A stretch of 34,912 bases of DNA from IMG/VR virus record IMGVR_UViG_3300020187_002787, positions 1-34,912 of that record; one strand, written 5' to 3'. The notes beneath the pieces are model-generated. The model saw only the letters and a list, made by a program, of their open reading frames with translations, was not told the DNA's origin and did no database searches. Origin of the DNA: a virus. The position numbers were made by a program, and so were the translations under genes. Positions 8,593 through 16,779 of the stretch are shown here, piece by piece; the first letter of the stretch is position 1; each line of letters opens with the position of its first letter.

Positions 8593-9175
8593 AGTAGAAA
8601 TAGAAAAAGCAAAATATGAAGAAGTCCATTCTAGAACTTTTGGTTATGGTTTAGGATTAAGGCAAGTAAATGATTTAAAAAACGAATCATATGACTTTTC
8701 AAAACGTTTTAATGAAATTATTAAACAATCTGATACTTGTTTAGATATAGCTTGTGGAGGTGGAACTATCATGGATTATGTAGATTATTTAGGTTGTACC
8801 CCTACAGGTATAGATATAAGTGAAAGCGCAATTAAAAAAGTGGATAAATCCTATACTACTAAAGTAGGAAGTTGCCACCAACTACCATTTAAAGATAATC
8901 AATTTGATTTAGTTTACTTTTTAGATGGGATGGAACACATTCCCCTTGAAATTGAAAGCGAAGCTATCCATGAATCATTTAGAGTATCTAAAAATTTTGT
9001 ATGTCATGCTATTGCTTTAGAAAGTAGTATACACTTTGGGGAGGAATTACATTGTAATTTAAAAGACCCTGAAGAATGGAGAGAAATTATAAATAAAATA
9101 TCAAATAAACTAGGATGGAACGAAGAAATGTATTATCTTAGAAATAATACAGTACACTTAATATACAAAAGATGA
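8585..9175 (+). CDS. Class I SAM-dependent methyltransferase
   Basis: A 196-residue methyltransferase. Motif I is CLDIACGGG (residues 52-60), the acidic residue of strand 2 is in GIDIS (Asp77), and the later FDLVYFLDGMEHIP is the Methyltransf_11-type motif. FRVSKNFV follows as the conserved helix-strand. It probably O- or N-methylates a sugar or nucleotide-sugar made by the surrounding genes; the substrate is inferred from neighbourhood. It overlaps the NeuB gene by four bases. Confidence 0.8.
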   Translation: MDKVEIEKAKYEEVHSRTFGYGLGLRQVNDLKNESYDFSKRFNEIIKQSDTCLDIACGGGTIMDYVDYLGCTPTGIDISESAIKKVDKSYTTKVGSCHQLPFKDNQFDLVYFLDGMEHIPLEIESEAIHESFRVSKNFVCHAIALESSIHFGEELHCNLKDPEEWREIINKISNKLGWNEEMYYLRNNTVHLIYKR

Positions 9176-9984
9176 AAGTAAAGATAATAGGAGAAATAGG
9201 AATAAATCATAATGGTGATTTAAATTTGTGTAAAAAAATTATAGATGCTGCAGTTCTATCGGGGTGTGATTATGTTAAATTCCAAAAACGTAACCCTGAT
9301 GTTTGTGTTCCTGAAGAACAGAAATCTAAACCAAAATCTACCCCTTGGGGAGATATGACTTATTTAGACTATAAATATAAAGTAGAATTTAATAAAGAAG
9401 AGTACGATGAAATAGATCGCTACTGTAAAGAAAAAGGTATTGGATGGTTTGCTTCTGTATGGGATAAAGATTCAGTAGACTTTATGTCTCAATACAATAA
9501 TATTTCAAAAATACCCTCTGCCTTAATCACTAATAAGGAGTTAGTAAAATATGCTAGAAGTAAATTTGATTATTTAATTATATCAACAGGTATGTCTACT
9601 GAGGAAGAAATTGAGAAAGCAATAGAATATAGCAACCCCGATGTAATAATGCATACTAACTCAACATATCCCTCTCCTATTGAAGAATTAAATTTAGAGT
9701 ATATTCATTGGTTAAAAAAACATGGTAAAGAAGTAGGATATAGTGGTCATGAATATGGTTTAGTAACTACATTTGCAACTATTCCTATGGGTGTTACATG
9801 GATTGAACGCCATATTACTTTAGATAGAACAATGTGGGGATCAGATCAAGTGGCATCCGTAGAACCTGCTGGTCTTATTAAATTAGTAAAAGGGATAAGA
9901 GATATAGAAAAATCACTTGGAGGAAATTCACAAAGACAATTACTAAAAAGTGAATTAAGTAAAAGAAAATCACTAAGGGGTTAA
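9172..9984 (+). CDS. NeuB-like nonulosonic (sialic) acid synthase, lacking the C-terminal SAF domain
   Basis: A 270-residue synthase expected to condense phosphoenolpyruvate with an N-acyl hexosamine to give a sialic-acid-type nine-carbon sugar. The TIM-barrel signatures are GEIGINHNGD (residues 7-16), DYVKFQKR (33-40), STGMST (138-143), HTNSTYPSP (161-169), GYSGHEYG (189-196) and IERHITLDR with GSDQVAS (211-229). Typical NeuB proteins are about 340-350 residues with a C-terminal antifreeze-like SAF domain that closes the dimer active site. Here the chain ends soon after the barrel. In the late motif, DQ replaces the more usual DH. It is followed directly by the NeuA gene (TAATG). Confidence 0.85.
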   Translation: MKVKIIGEIGINHNGDLNLCKKIIDAAVLSGCDYVKFQKRNPDVCVPEEQKSKPKSTPWGDMTYLDYKYKVEFNKEEYDEIDRYCKEKGIGWFASVWDKDSVDFMSQYNNISKIPSALITNKELVKYARSKFDYLIISTGMSTEEEIEKAIEYSNPDVIMHTNSTYPSPIEELNLEYIHWLKKHGKEVGYSGHEYGLVTTFATIPMGVTWIERHITLDRTMWGSDQVASVEPAGLIKLVKGIRDIEKSLGGNSQRQLLKSELSKRKSLRG

Positions 9985-10619
9985 TGGTAGCAATTGTTCC
10001 AATTCGTTCTGGGTCTAAAGGTATACCTAATAAAAATATAAAATTATTAAATGGTAAGCCTCTAGTTTGGTGGGTATTAAATTCCTTACAAAATTCTAAT
10101 GTATACAAGATAATTGTAGCAACTGATATTGAATATGTAGATTTAATTTTATCATTCAACTTAAGCAAAGTAGAAGTATACCAAAGAGATTCTAATAATT
10201 CAAAAGATAAATCCTCAACTGAAGATGTATTAATAGAAGTTATAAAAAACCTACAATTGAATGAGGATGTAATGTTAGTCCAGGCAACCTCTCCTTTAAC
10301 TAGTTATAAAGATTTTAATGGGGCTATTGAATTTTATACAGGTTATGATAGTGTTTTATCTGTTGTTAAACAAAAGAGATTTATTTGGGATAGTAAAGGA
10401 AATTCCTTAAATTATAACTATAATAATAGACCTAGAAGACAAGATTGGGGTGGGTACCTAGTTGAAAACGGAGCATTTTACATAAATCACAGTTCTGATA
10501 TACTTGAAAATAAAAATAGGTTAAGTGGAAACATAGGATGTTATGAAATGGATGAAAAAACATATTATGAAATAGACTCTTTAGATGATTGGAAAATAAT
10601 AGAAAATTTAAATAAATGA
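9984..10619 (+). CDS. NeuA-like CMP-nonulosonate (CMP-sialic acid) synthetase
   Basis: A 211-residue nucleotidyltransferase expected to couple CTP with the NeuB product. It starts AIVPIRSGSKGIPNKN, the pyrophosphorylase loop with Arg8 and Lys12. VQATSPL (99-105), RRQDWGG (151-157), ENGAFYI (161-167) and EIDSLDDW (196-203) match successive NeuA motifs. The length is near the core NeuA domain, with no appended esterase domain. Position is decisive: NeuB immediately upstream and a GT29-like sialyltransferase overlapping by four bases downstream. Confidence 0.85.
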   Translation: MVAIVPIRSGSKGIPNKNIKLLNGKPLVWWVLNSLQNSNVYKIIVATDIEYVDLILSFNLSKVEVYQRDSNNSKDKSSTEDVLIEVIKNLQLNEDVMLVQATSPLTSYKDFNGAIEFYTGYDSVLSVVKQKRFIWDSKGNSLNYNYNNRPRRQDWGGYLVENGAFYINHSSDILENKNRLSGNIGCYEMDEKTYYEIDSLDDWKIIENLNK

Positions 10620-11284
10620 AAGTAAAAATTAATAATCAAGAACATAATTTAGTTTTAAATTATAACCCCTCTCTTTTATTAGATCTTAAAGATAAAAAAA
10701 TAGCAGTTGTAGGTAGTAGTGGGATATTATTAGATAAAGAATATGGGGAAGAAATTGATAAACATGATTATATAGTACGATTTAATGTAGCTAGAGTTAA
10801 AGGTTTTGAAAAAAATGTAGGTTCTAGAACGGACATTAGATTTTTTAATGGTCATGCTTTCGCTGGAACCTCTGACCCTCAAAGATTTAAAAAAAACGAT
10901 CCTAATTATGTTTCTAATCTTAATGATGAATTACTAATAGTAAAATCGTGGAACGAAAGAGAAATGATGATGGGGATGATAAAAAATACCCCACAAAATA
11001 AAGTTTTATTTGTTAATCCACCCTTTACACAATATTGTAATTCATTAGTAAAAGATACAGAAGCCACTTGTGGTTTAGTTGGAATATCTTTTTTAAACTT
11101 ATTTACAACCAATATATCATGTTATGGTTTTACTCATTACCAAGAAGATAGATCTAGAATTCATTATTGGGAAGAAGTAGGAGATGCGGATAATTGGAAG
11201 TTAGGCCAAAGTCATTCTTTTAATCATGAAGAACAAGTATTTAAAGAATATGAAAAATTGGGTTTAATTAAAATGTATAAATAA
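10616..11284 (+). CDS. GT29-type (eukaryotic-like) sialyltransferase
   Basis: A 222-residue protein with the sialylmotifs of CAZy family GT29. A motif-L-like block runs over residues 27-78: KIAVVGSSGILL, YGEEIDKHDYIVRFN (43-57) and NVGSRTDIRFFN (67-78), equal in pattern to the vertebrate VVGNSG...G..ID.HD.V.R.N...G...DVG..T. A motif-S-like block is TCGLVGISFLNLF (151-163) followed by CYGF, and a motif-VS-like HYWE lies at 183-186. It is shorter than animal enzymes because the membrane anchor and stem are absent. Together with NeuB and NeuA this forms a make-activate-transfer cassette. Confidence 0.8.
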   Translation: MKVKINNQEHNLVLNYNPSLLLDLKDKKIAVVGSSGILLDKEYGEEIDKHDYIVRFNVARVKGFEKNVGSRTDIRFFNGHAFAGTSDPQRFKKNDPNYVSNLNDELLIVKSWNEREMMMGMIKNTPQNKVLFVNPPFTQYCNSLVKDTEATCGLVGISFLNLFTTNISCYGFTHYQEDRSRIHYWEEVGDADNWKLGQSHSFNHEEQVFKEYEKLGLIKMYK

Positions 11285-11946
11285 TGAAATTAACTATATC
11301 AATAGATGATGTAAACCCTAAAAAAAATTGGCGTATTTTAGGTGAAAAAACCGAGGGTTGGATGAGGGATTTACATGAAACCTATGGGGTTAAATATAAT
11401 TTATTTATCCCTTCAAATCATCATAATAATGCCCCTATATCCCAAAACAAAGAATGGGTTAAAGAATTAGAAGAAACAGGAATGTTTGAACTATCCGCCC
11501 ATGGTCATTATCATAATACAAGTGATAAAAATAAGTTTGGGGAAATGGAATTTGTTGATATGAATGAACAACAATGTGTTGAAAGAATTAAATTAATGAT
11601 GGGAGAATGGGAAAAGGTAGAATACAAACCCAAAGGGTGGAGAAACCCAGGATGGTTATGTCAACCTTACTGTGTTCAACATTTATCTAAGGAATTTGAA
11701 TGGGCTGCTTTACATTACGAACATAATCAAAATTTTAAATGGGATCTAAAAATGATATTTGGTGCAGATGGAATTCATGAAGTTGATATTAAATCACATG
11801 ATGATAATATAATGTTTCAATCCCATATATATGGATCTTGGAATAAAAATGAATGGACCCAATCTAACTATGAGCAACTTAAGTTAAGTTTAGATTATTT
11901 ATTTAATAATCTTCCAATAACACCTTCAACAATATCCGAATTATGA
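11284..11946 (+). CDS. Polysaccharide deacetylase-like (CE4/NodB) protein
   Basis: A 220-residue hydrolase fold. Motif 1 is SIDDV (Asp8, Asp9), motif 2 is the H-x3-H of SAHGHYH (His73 and His77), and motif 3 is WRNPGW near 121-126. This is the metal-dependent NodB arrangement, which removes N- or O-acetyl groups from sugars. It has no signal peptide, so it would act in the cytosol on a precursor rather than on finished wall polymer. Its start overlaps the sialyltransferase stop (TAATG), hinting at a linked step. Confidence 0.75.
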   Translation: MKLTISIDDVNPKKNWRILGEKTEGWMRDLHETYGVKYNLFIPSNHHNNAPISQNKEWVKELEETGMFELSAHGHYHNTSDKNKFGEMEFVDMNEQQCVERIKLMMGEWEKVEYKPKGWRNPGWLCQPYCVQHLSKEFEWAALHYEHNQNFKWDLKMIFGADGIHEVDIKSHDDNIMFQSHIYGSWNKNEWTQSNYEQLKLSLDYLFNNLPITPSTISEL

Positions 11947-12842
11947 AAATAGCATTTTTTACAGAAATGGGTTTTAATGGTAAAATTCCAAGAAATCATA
12001 ATAATATGAGAACAGAATTTGCTTGGATGGTTGCTTTAAATGCTGATCATTATAATTTAAACCAAACCCCAAAAGAAGAATATGATTTAGGTATAGTAAT
12101 TACCCCTAAAAATACCCCCGATAATGTTGAAATTTCGAATATTAAACGTTTTTGTGATAAAGTAGGTATAATGCAAGAAGGACCATTTTGGTACTTCCAA
12201 GATTATGATTTATCTAAACAAATAACCTATTTTAATAATCTGATGGCTGCTGATATAATATTTGCCCATAATCAGGTTGATGTTGAATATTTTAAAGGTT
12301 TAACTAATCATAATAATATAAAATTATTACCTTCTTTAATGATTGAAGATCCTATTAAAAATATAACACCTTTAAGTAAACGTTCTGGAGTTATGGTAGG
12401 TGGAAATTTTAAAAGTTGGTATGGTGGTTTTGATTCCTTTATGTTAGCTAGTAGTATAACAAATGAAATATATTCACCCCAAATGGGTAGAAGAAGTGAT
12501 GGTGAAGAACAATTAGGTATAACTCAACTCCCATATCTAGAATGGAATGAATGGATATCAGAACTTAGTAAAAGAAAAATTGGGGTACATATGATGAGAA
12601 CCCATGCTGCTGGTACATTTGCTTTAAATTGTTCTTATTTAGGTATACCTTGTATAGGATATAAAGGGTTAGATACTCAAAGAATACTACACCCTGAATT
12701 AAGTGTAAATGATGGGGATTTAGAAACAGCAAGAAAATTATTAAACAGGTTGGATACGGACAAAGAATTTTATACATTATGTTCAAATATCACCCTAAAA
12801 AATTATAAAGAATTTTATCACGAATCAAAATTTAAAATATGA
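11943..12842 (+). CDS. Putative GT-B-like glycosyltransferase
   Basis: A 299-residue protein with a Rossmann-like start (MKIAFFTEMGFNGKIPRNHNN) and a late segment GVHMMRTHAAGTFALNCSYLG followed by IPCIGYKGLDTQ, which resembles the donor-side helix and strand of GT-B enzymes. There is no clear EX7E motif. GVMVGGNFKSWYGG near residue 150 looks like the start of a second Rossmann domain. Family assignment is inferred from fold-like features and its place between a deacetylase and a GT2 enzyme, with four-base overlaps on each side. Confidence 0.6.
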   Translation: MKIAFFTEMGFNGKIPRNHNNMRTEFAWMVALNADHYNLNQTPKEEYDLGIVITPKNTPDNVEISNIKRFCDKVGIMQEGPFWYFQDYDLSKQITYFNNLMAADIIFAHNQVDVEYFKGLTNHNNIKLLPSLMIEDPIKNITPLSKRSGVMVGGNFKSWYGGFDSFMLASSITNEIYSPQMGRRSDGEEQLGITQLPYLEWNEWISELSKRKIGVHMMRTHAAGTFALNCSYLGIPCIGYKGLDTQRILHPELSVNDGDLETARKLLNRLDTDKEFYTLCSNITLKNYKEFYHESKFKI

Positions 12843-14020
12843 AAATATCATTAATCCAACCAGGAAGAAATAATCTTAAATACTTAAAATGGTCTTATGA
12901 TTCTATTCGTAAAAATCAAGGAGAACATGAAGTAGAAATTTGTGTTGCTGATGACGCCTCAACAGATGGAACTTGGGATTGGTGTTTAGAAATGATGGAT
13001 AAAGATCCCTTATTTAAAGCTCATCGCAATGAAGGTCCAGATAGATTAGGACATACCATATTATATGATACATTAATAAATGACGTTGCTACAAAGGACA
13101 TAGCAATGATTTACCATGCTGATATGTATTTATGTCCTAATGCGTTAACTTCAATTGAAAAACACATTAAACCAGGTACAATTGTATCTTTAACTCGAAT
13201 TGAACCCCCTTTACATCCTCAAGGACCTGAAAAAGTTTTATGGAATGGTGGAGTTGAACCTGAAGAATTTAAGGAGCAAGATTTATTAGACAAGTTAAAA
13301 GAATTTACTGATGTAGATAAAATAACAGGTGGTATATTTGCACCTTGGGCTTTTTATAGAAAAGACTTTCAAGAAATAGGAGGACATGACCCATTATATG
13401 CTCCCCAATCAAAAGAAGATTCTGATATATTCAATAGATTTCAGTTAAATGGTATTAAGTTTATCCAAACATGGGAAGGATTTGTTTATCATATGACTTG
13501 TAGAGGTAGTAGACGTAATGTATTAGATAAAGCTAAAAACATATATGAAGACAGCCCAGAATGGTTAGCACAAAACCAAAGATCAACCCGTAATTTTATA
13601 CGTAAATGGGGTCATTTTGTAATGCATGATCCTACCTTAATACCTATTGTTCCACCTAAATACAGTGTGGGAATAATAATTACTAATTGTAATGCCCAAT
13701 TATTAGAATTATTAGAACCCTGGGCAGAAAATGTTTATATAGGTAATTATAATTTATTATCAATTCCTTATTTTGAAAAGGAAAAAAATAATACAACTTA
13801 TGATTTAAGTAAAAGGGTTTTACCTTATGATAATGAAAAAAATAATGAAATATTAGTTGAAGTAGACCCGATATCATTTAACCAAGAAGACTTTACTAAC
13901 ATACAACGTTTCTCTCAAATTATACAACATAACGGGGAAACAGGTAGTTTTGAACTTGGTAATTTAAAAATTAATATAATTCAAATGAATGAATACCAAA
14001 ACTCTTTAATTAATTTATGA
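12839..14020 (+). CDS. GT2 glycosyltransferase with extra C-terminal domain
   Basis: A 393-residue protein. Residues 1-230 or so form a GT-A domain with LIQPGRNNLKYLKWSYDSI, the nucleotide-binding VADDASTDGTWDW near 37-49, and a DxD-like HADM near residue 97; GGIFAPWAFYRKDF is the acceptor-side segment. The last 120 or so residues (from SVGIIITNCNAQ) form a separate Asn-rich domain without a motif I recognise. Soluble, with no membrane spans. It overlaps both neighbours by four bases. Confidence 0.8.
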   Translation: MKISLIQPGRNNLKYLKWSYDSIRKNQGEHEVEICVADDASTDGTWDWCLEMMDKDPLFKAHRNEGPDRLGHTILYDTLINDVATKDIAMIYHADMYLCPNALTSIEKHIKPGTIVSLTRIEPPLHPQGPEKVLWNGGVEPEEFKEQDLLDKLKEFTDVDKITGGIFAPWAFYRKDFQEIGGHDPLYAPQSKEDSDIFNRFQLNGIKFIQTWEGFVYHMTCRGSRRNVLDKAKNIYEDSPEWLAQNQRSTRNFIRKWGHFVMHDPTLIPIVPPKYSVGIIITNCNAQLLELLEPWAENVYIGNYNLLSIPYFEKEKNNTTYDLSKRVLPYDNEKNNEILVEVDPISFNQEDFTNIQRFSQIIQHNGETGSFELGNLKINIIQMNEYQNSLINL

Positions 14021-14835
14021 TAGGAATTATAGGACAGGGATTTGTAGGTAATGCAATTTATCAAAAGTTTAAAAATTATTTCGAAGTAAAAACTTACGAT
14101 ATAATAGAAGATAAAAGTAATTCTACAAAAATTAAGACCATGAGTCAAGATATAGTGTTTGTTTGTTTACCTACTCCTATGAATAGAAGAGGTAGATGTG
14201 ATACTAGTTTAATTGAATCCACAGTAAAAGAAATTTTCACAACCTTTAAATGTAAAACTGTGGTTATTAAATCTACAGTACCACCTGGAACTACAGCAAA
14301 AATAAATTCATTATATCCTAATATGGATGTAGTATTTAACCCTGAATTTTTAACTGAAGCAAATGCTGTAGAAGATTTTAATAATCAAAATAGAGTAATT
14401 TTAGGAGGACCTAGAAATTCTACTACTAAATTAAAAACTATATATAGAAAAATATTTCCTGATATTGATATTATAAAAACTGGATCTACTCATGCTGAGA
14501 TGGTAAAATATCTTACAAATACTTTTCTAGCTACTAAGGTGGCATTTGCTAATGAAATGTATCAAATATGTGAGGGATTAAAACTAGATTATGATAAAGT
14601 AATTGAATATTCAACTTTTGATAAAAGATTAGGAAAATCACATTGGGCAGTACCTGGACCTGATGGTGATTTTGGTTATGGTGGTCATTGCTTCCCCAAA
14701 GACCTTTCGGCAATGTTACGTTTAGCGGATGATTTAGAAACGGTAGATAATGTTTTAAATGCAGTACAATCAACAAATGATTTAGTTAGAAAAAACCGAG
14801 ATTGGGAAAAAATGAAAGGAAGAGCTATAGTTTGA
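14017..14835 (+). CDS. UDP-sugar 6-dehydrogenase-like protein (short)
   Basis: A 272-residue NAD-dependent dehydrogenase of the UDP-glucose/GDP-mannose/UDP-ManNAc family, expected to oxidise a nucleotide sugar to its uronic acid. The NAD-binding loop is GIIGQGFVG (3-11), VFVCLPTPM lies at 47-55, KSTVPPGTT at 85-93, FNPEFLTEA near 107-115, the catalytic-lysine helix EMVKYLTN at 161-168, and the active-site cysteine is Cys225 in GGHCFPKD. Full-length family members are about 400 residues. The C-terminal UDP-binding domain is missing. It closes the glycan operon. Confidence 0.8.
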   Translation: MIGIIGQGFVGNAIYQKFKNYFEVKTYDIIEDKSNSTKIKTMSQDIVFVCLPTPMNRRGRCDTSLIESTVKEIFTTFKCKTVVIKSTVPPGTTAKINSLYPNMDVVFNPEFLTEANAVEDFNNQNRVILGGPRNSTTKLKTIYRKIFPDIDIIKTGSTHAEMVKYLTNTFLATKVAFANEMYQICEGLKLDYDKVIEYSTFDKRLGKSHWAVPGPDGDFGYGGHCFPKDLSAMLRLADDLETVDNVLNAVQSTNDLVRKNRDWEKMKGRAIV

Positions 14836-14860
14836 TATGTATACCATAAAATTATAAAAA

Positions 14861-15118
14861 ATGACTATGAAAATGATTCCATGCCCCCAATGTGGTGAAG
14901 ATTTCCCAGAATTAAGAAAAACTAAATACGGATATAACTTTTGTGTTAATTGTTCAGAAGTAGGTGCTAAAAGAGGAGTTCCTATGACCTTTGGTACTGG
15001 AGACCATACTTGGACCGAAACTTTAATATTAAATGAAAAAGATTATTTAAAACACATCAATCCAGAAGGCAACCCAGAACTTACTTTTGGTATTGAAACT
15101 GAAAGTAAAAAGAAATAA
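14861..15118 (+). CDS. Small zinc-ribbon protein (DksA-like zinc finger)
   Basis: An 85-residue protein with two knuckles, C8-PQ-C11 and C28-VN-C31, separated by 16 residues (pattern CPxCG...YGYNFCVNC), like the DksA/TraR-type zinc finger, but without the long coiled coil. The C-terminal half (GTGDHTWTETLILNEKDYL) is of unknown type. ATG codons occur at residues 1 and 3; the first is given. It lies 25 bases after the dehydrogenase gene and its stop abuts the next ATG. Confidence 0.7.
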   Translation: MTMKMIPCPQCGEDFPELRKTKYGYNFCVNCSEVGAKRGVPMTFGTGDHTWTETLILNEKDYLKHINPEGNPELTFGIETESKKK

Positions 15119-15733
15119 ATGCCTCAAGCAAAACCCTTATCTAAAGAACAAATCGTAGCTGCCCAAGCCAAAACAAAATCTAACATGGCTGCAGCTAGAT
15201 ATCTTCATGTGTCATATCAACACTATAAGAAATGGGCTAAGCTATATAAATTGTTTGATGGACATAAAAATCAAAGTGGTAAGGGCATTCCTAAATTTTT
15301 AAAAGGACCTAAAAAAATGCCTCATATGTTAGAAATAATTGAGGGTAGAATAGCTGCATCTTCATTTGATCCAAACAAACTTAAATATGCTTTAATAGAA
15401 CAAGGATATTTATCAGAGGAATGTGCTGTTTGTAAATTTAAAGAACGTAGAGTACTTGATTATAAAATGCCTTTATTATTACACTTTCAAGATGGTAATA
15501 GTAATAACTACAGTTTAGAAAATGTTCAGTTATTATGTTACAATCACTATTTTTTAAATGTAGGAGATGTTTTTAATGTCAAAGATGTAAAACAGATAGA
15601 ATCTAAACAAGAACATTTTGGTACAAGCGAAAAGGTAGAATGGGAAGTAGATGATTACCATCTCCAACGTTTAAAAGAATTAGGTTTAGATGGTGATGAT
15701 GATGATACTAATCAATATATAAGCAGAATCTAA
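15119..15733 (+). CDS. HNH-type protein with N-terminal helix-turn-helix
   Basis: A 204-residue protein. Residues 10-45 (QIVAAQAKTKSNMAAARYLH, then YQHYKKWAKLY) look like a DNA-binding helix-turn-helix that recruits the protein to a site. The HNH region has a zinc knuckle (C102-x2-C105), LLLHFQDGN (His122, Asp125), an Asn region and LLCYNHYF (Cys140, His143), in the order of the HNH fold. It may be a homing-type endonuclease or a packaging-linked nuclease. It is gapless with the upstream gene and overlaps the next as TAATG. Confidence 0.75.
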   Translation: MPQAKPLSKEQIVAAQAKTKSNMAAARYLHVSYQHYKKWAKLYKLFDGHKNQSGKGIPKFLKGPKKMPHMLEIIEGRIAASSFDPNKLKYALIEQGYLSEECAVCKFKERRVLDYKMPLLLHFQDGNSNNYSLENVQLLCYNHYFLNVGDVFNVKDVKQIESKQEHFGTSEKVEWEVDDYHLQRLKELGLDGDDDDTNQYISRI

Positions 15734-15888
15734 TGAAACATAAAAAACATAATAGGATAGTTAAGGATTATAACAAACAAAAATCTAAACATCTAGAAAA
15801 ACTTGCATCAAAAACCTTGGCTAACGACGAAAAGTTTCGTAAATTACATGATAAGAAAATCAAAGGTGATTTTTTAAAAAATTTTTAA
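15733..15888 (+). CDS. Small basic protein, 51 residues
   Basis: This short frame starts in a TAATG overlap with the HNH gene and ends two bases before the next ATG. The product is strongly basic (many Lys and His; opening MKHKKHNRIV) and would be helical. The perfect fit between two genes supports it as real. No family is recognised; a nucleic-acid-binding role would fit the charge but is a guess. Confidence 0.6.
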   Translation: MKHKKHNRIVKDYNKQKSKHLEKLASKTLANDEKFRKLHDKKIKGDFLKNF

Positions 15889-15890
15889 TT

Positions 15891-16196
15891 ATGAAATTCG
15901 AACATACAATGGTTTTTGAAACCACAAATGATTTAGAAGAAATTTTTACTTATGGTAACCAAGAATTATCTACTTTAATAGTAGATGTTGCCCTAAAAAA
16001 TTTAAAAACATCTATAAACGAAATACCAGTAGTTTCTATAGGAACAAAAGATGATGATACCTTATATGATATTATGATTGAACGTCCTGATATTATAGAA
16101 ACACTAGAGCAAAATTTAGAATCTATGGAAAGGTATGAGGATTATGAAAGATGTGCCAAAATTATTAGTGCTATAGATTATCTTAAATCTAAATAG
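15891..16196 (+). CDS. Unknown protein with UVR-like C-terminal helix
   Basis: A 101-residue acidic protein. The C-terminal segment MERYEDYERCAKIISAIDYL resembles the UvrB/UvrC-type UVR motif (ExEDYExAAxLRDxI), a helical hairpin that mediates protein contacts. The rest has no motif. It lies one base ahead of the lysozyme-like gene. I do not assign a function. Confidence 0.65.
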   Translation: MKFEHTMVFETTNDLEEIFTYGNQELSTLIVDVALKNLKTSINEIPVVSIGTKDDDTLYDIMIERPDIIETLEQNLESMERYEDYERCAKIISAIDYLKSK

Positions 16197-16197
16197 T

Positions 16198-16779
16198 ATG
16201 AAAACCTTTCTTAAAATTGGAGTATTAGTATTATCAATTTCTTTATTAGCATTTAAAACTTATAGAGCTAAAATTATAAACCCAATAGTTAAATTACCCG
16301 TTAAAGGTATAGATAGTATTGAAATTATACCTTTAGAGGTACCCAATATTGAATTAAAAACTAATTCACATAGTGATTTTTTAAACGCAATTGGATTTAA
16401 AGAATCAGGTAATAGATATGATATCGTAAATCGCTTTGGATATATGGGTAAATATCAATTTGGTAAAAGAACACTTAGGGGTTTAGGGTTTAAAATGAGT
16501 CGAGAAGAATTTCTTAATTCACCTAAGATACAAGAGGAAGCAATGTATAAGTTACTTCAAACTAATAAAAGGTATCTTAAAAAGTATATAGACAAATATG
16601 AAGGTGAAATAGTACATGGAGTATTAGTTACTGAATCAGGACTATTAGCTGCTGCCCACTTAGGGGGTGCAGGAAGTGTTAAGAAATGGTTTAGAACTGG
16701 TAAGGTAAGAAAAGATGGTAATGGGGTAAAAATAACTACATACATGGAACGGTTTTCTGGTTATGATTTATATTTATGA
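16198..16779 (+). CDS. Membrane-anchored lysozyme/lytic transglycosylase-like endolysin
   Basis: A 193-residue protein. Residues 4-20 form a hydrophobic N-terminal segment (FLKIGVLVLSISLLAF) that is a signal peptide or signal anchor, with no clear cleavage site. The catalytic domain starts near residue 58: FKESGNRYDIVN with Glu69 as the likely acid, GYMGKYQFG (81-89), and GLLAAAHLGGAGSV in the C-terminal half, the pattern of lysozyme-fold peptidoglycan hydrolases. A signal-anchor-release type lysis enzyme is likely. It overlaps the next small gene by four bases. Confidence 0.8.
   Translation: MKTFLKIGVLVLSISLLAFKTYRAKIINPIVKLPVKGIDSIEIIPLEVPNIELKTNSHSDFLNAIGFKESGNRYDIVNRFGYMGKYQFGKRTLRGLGFKMSREEFLNSPKIQEEAMYKLLQTNKRYLKKYIDKYEGEIVHGVLVTESGLLAAAHLGGAGSVKKWFRTGKVRKDGNGVKITTYMERFSGYDLYL

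Noticed and set aside
12565-14776. Minus-strand frames opposite the GT2 and dehydrogenase genes
   Set aside because: Shadow frames of real genes; no promoter or domain supports them.
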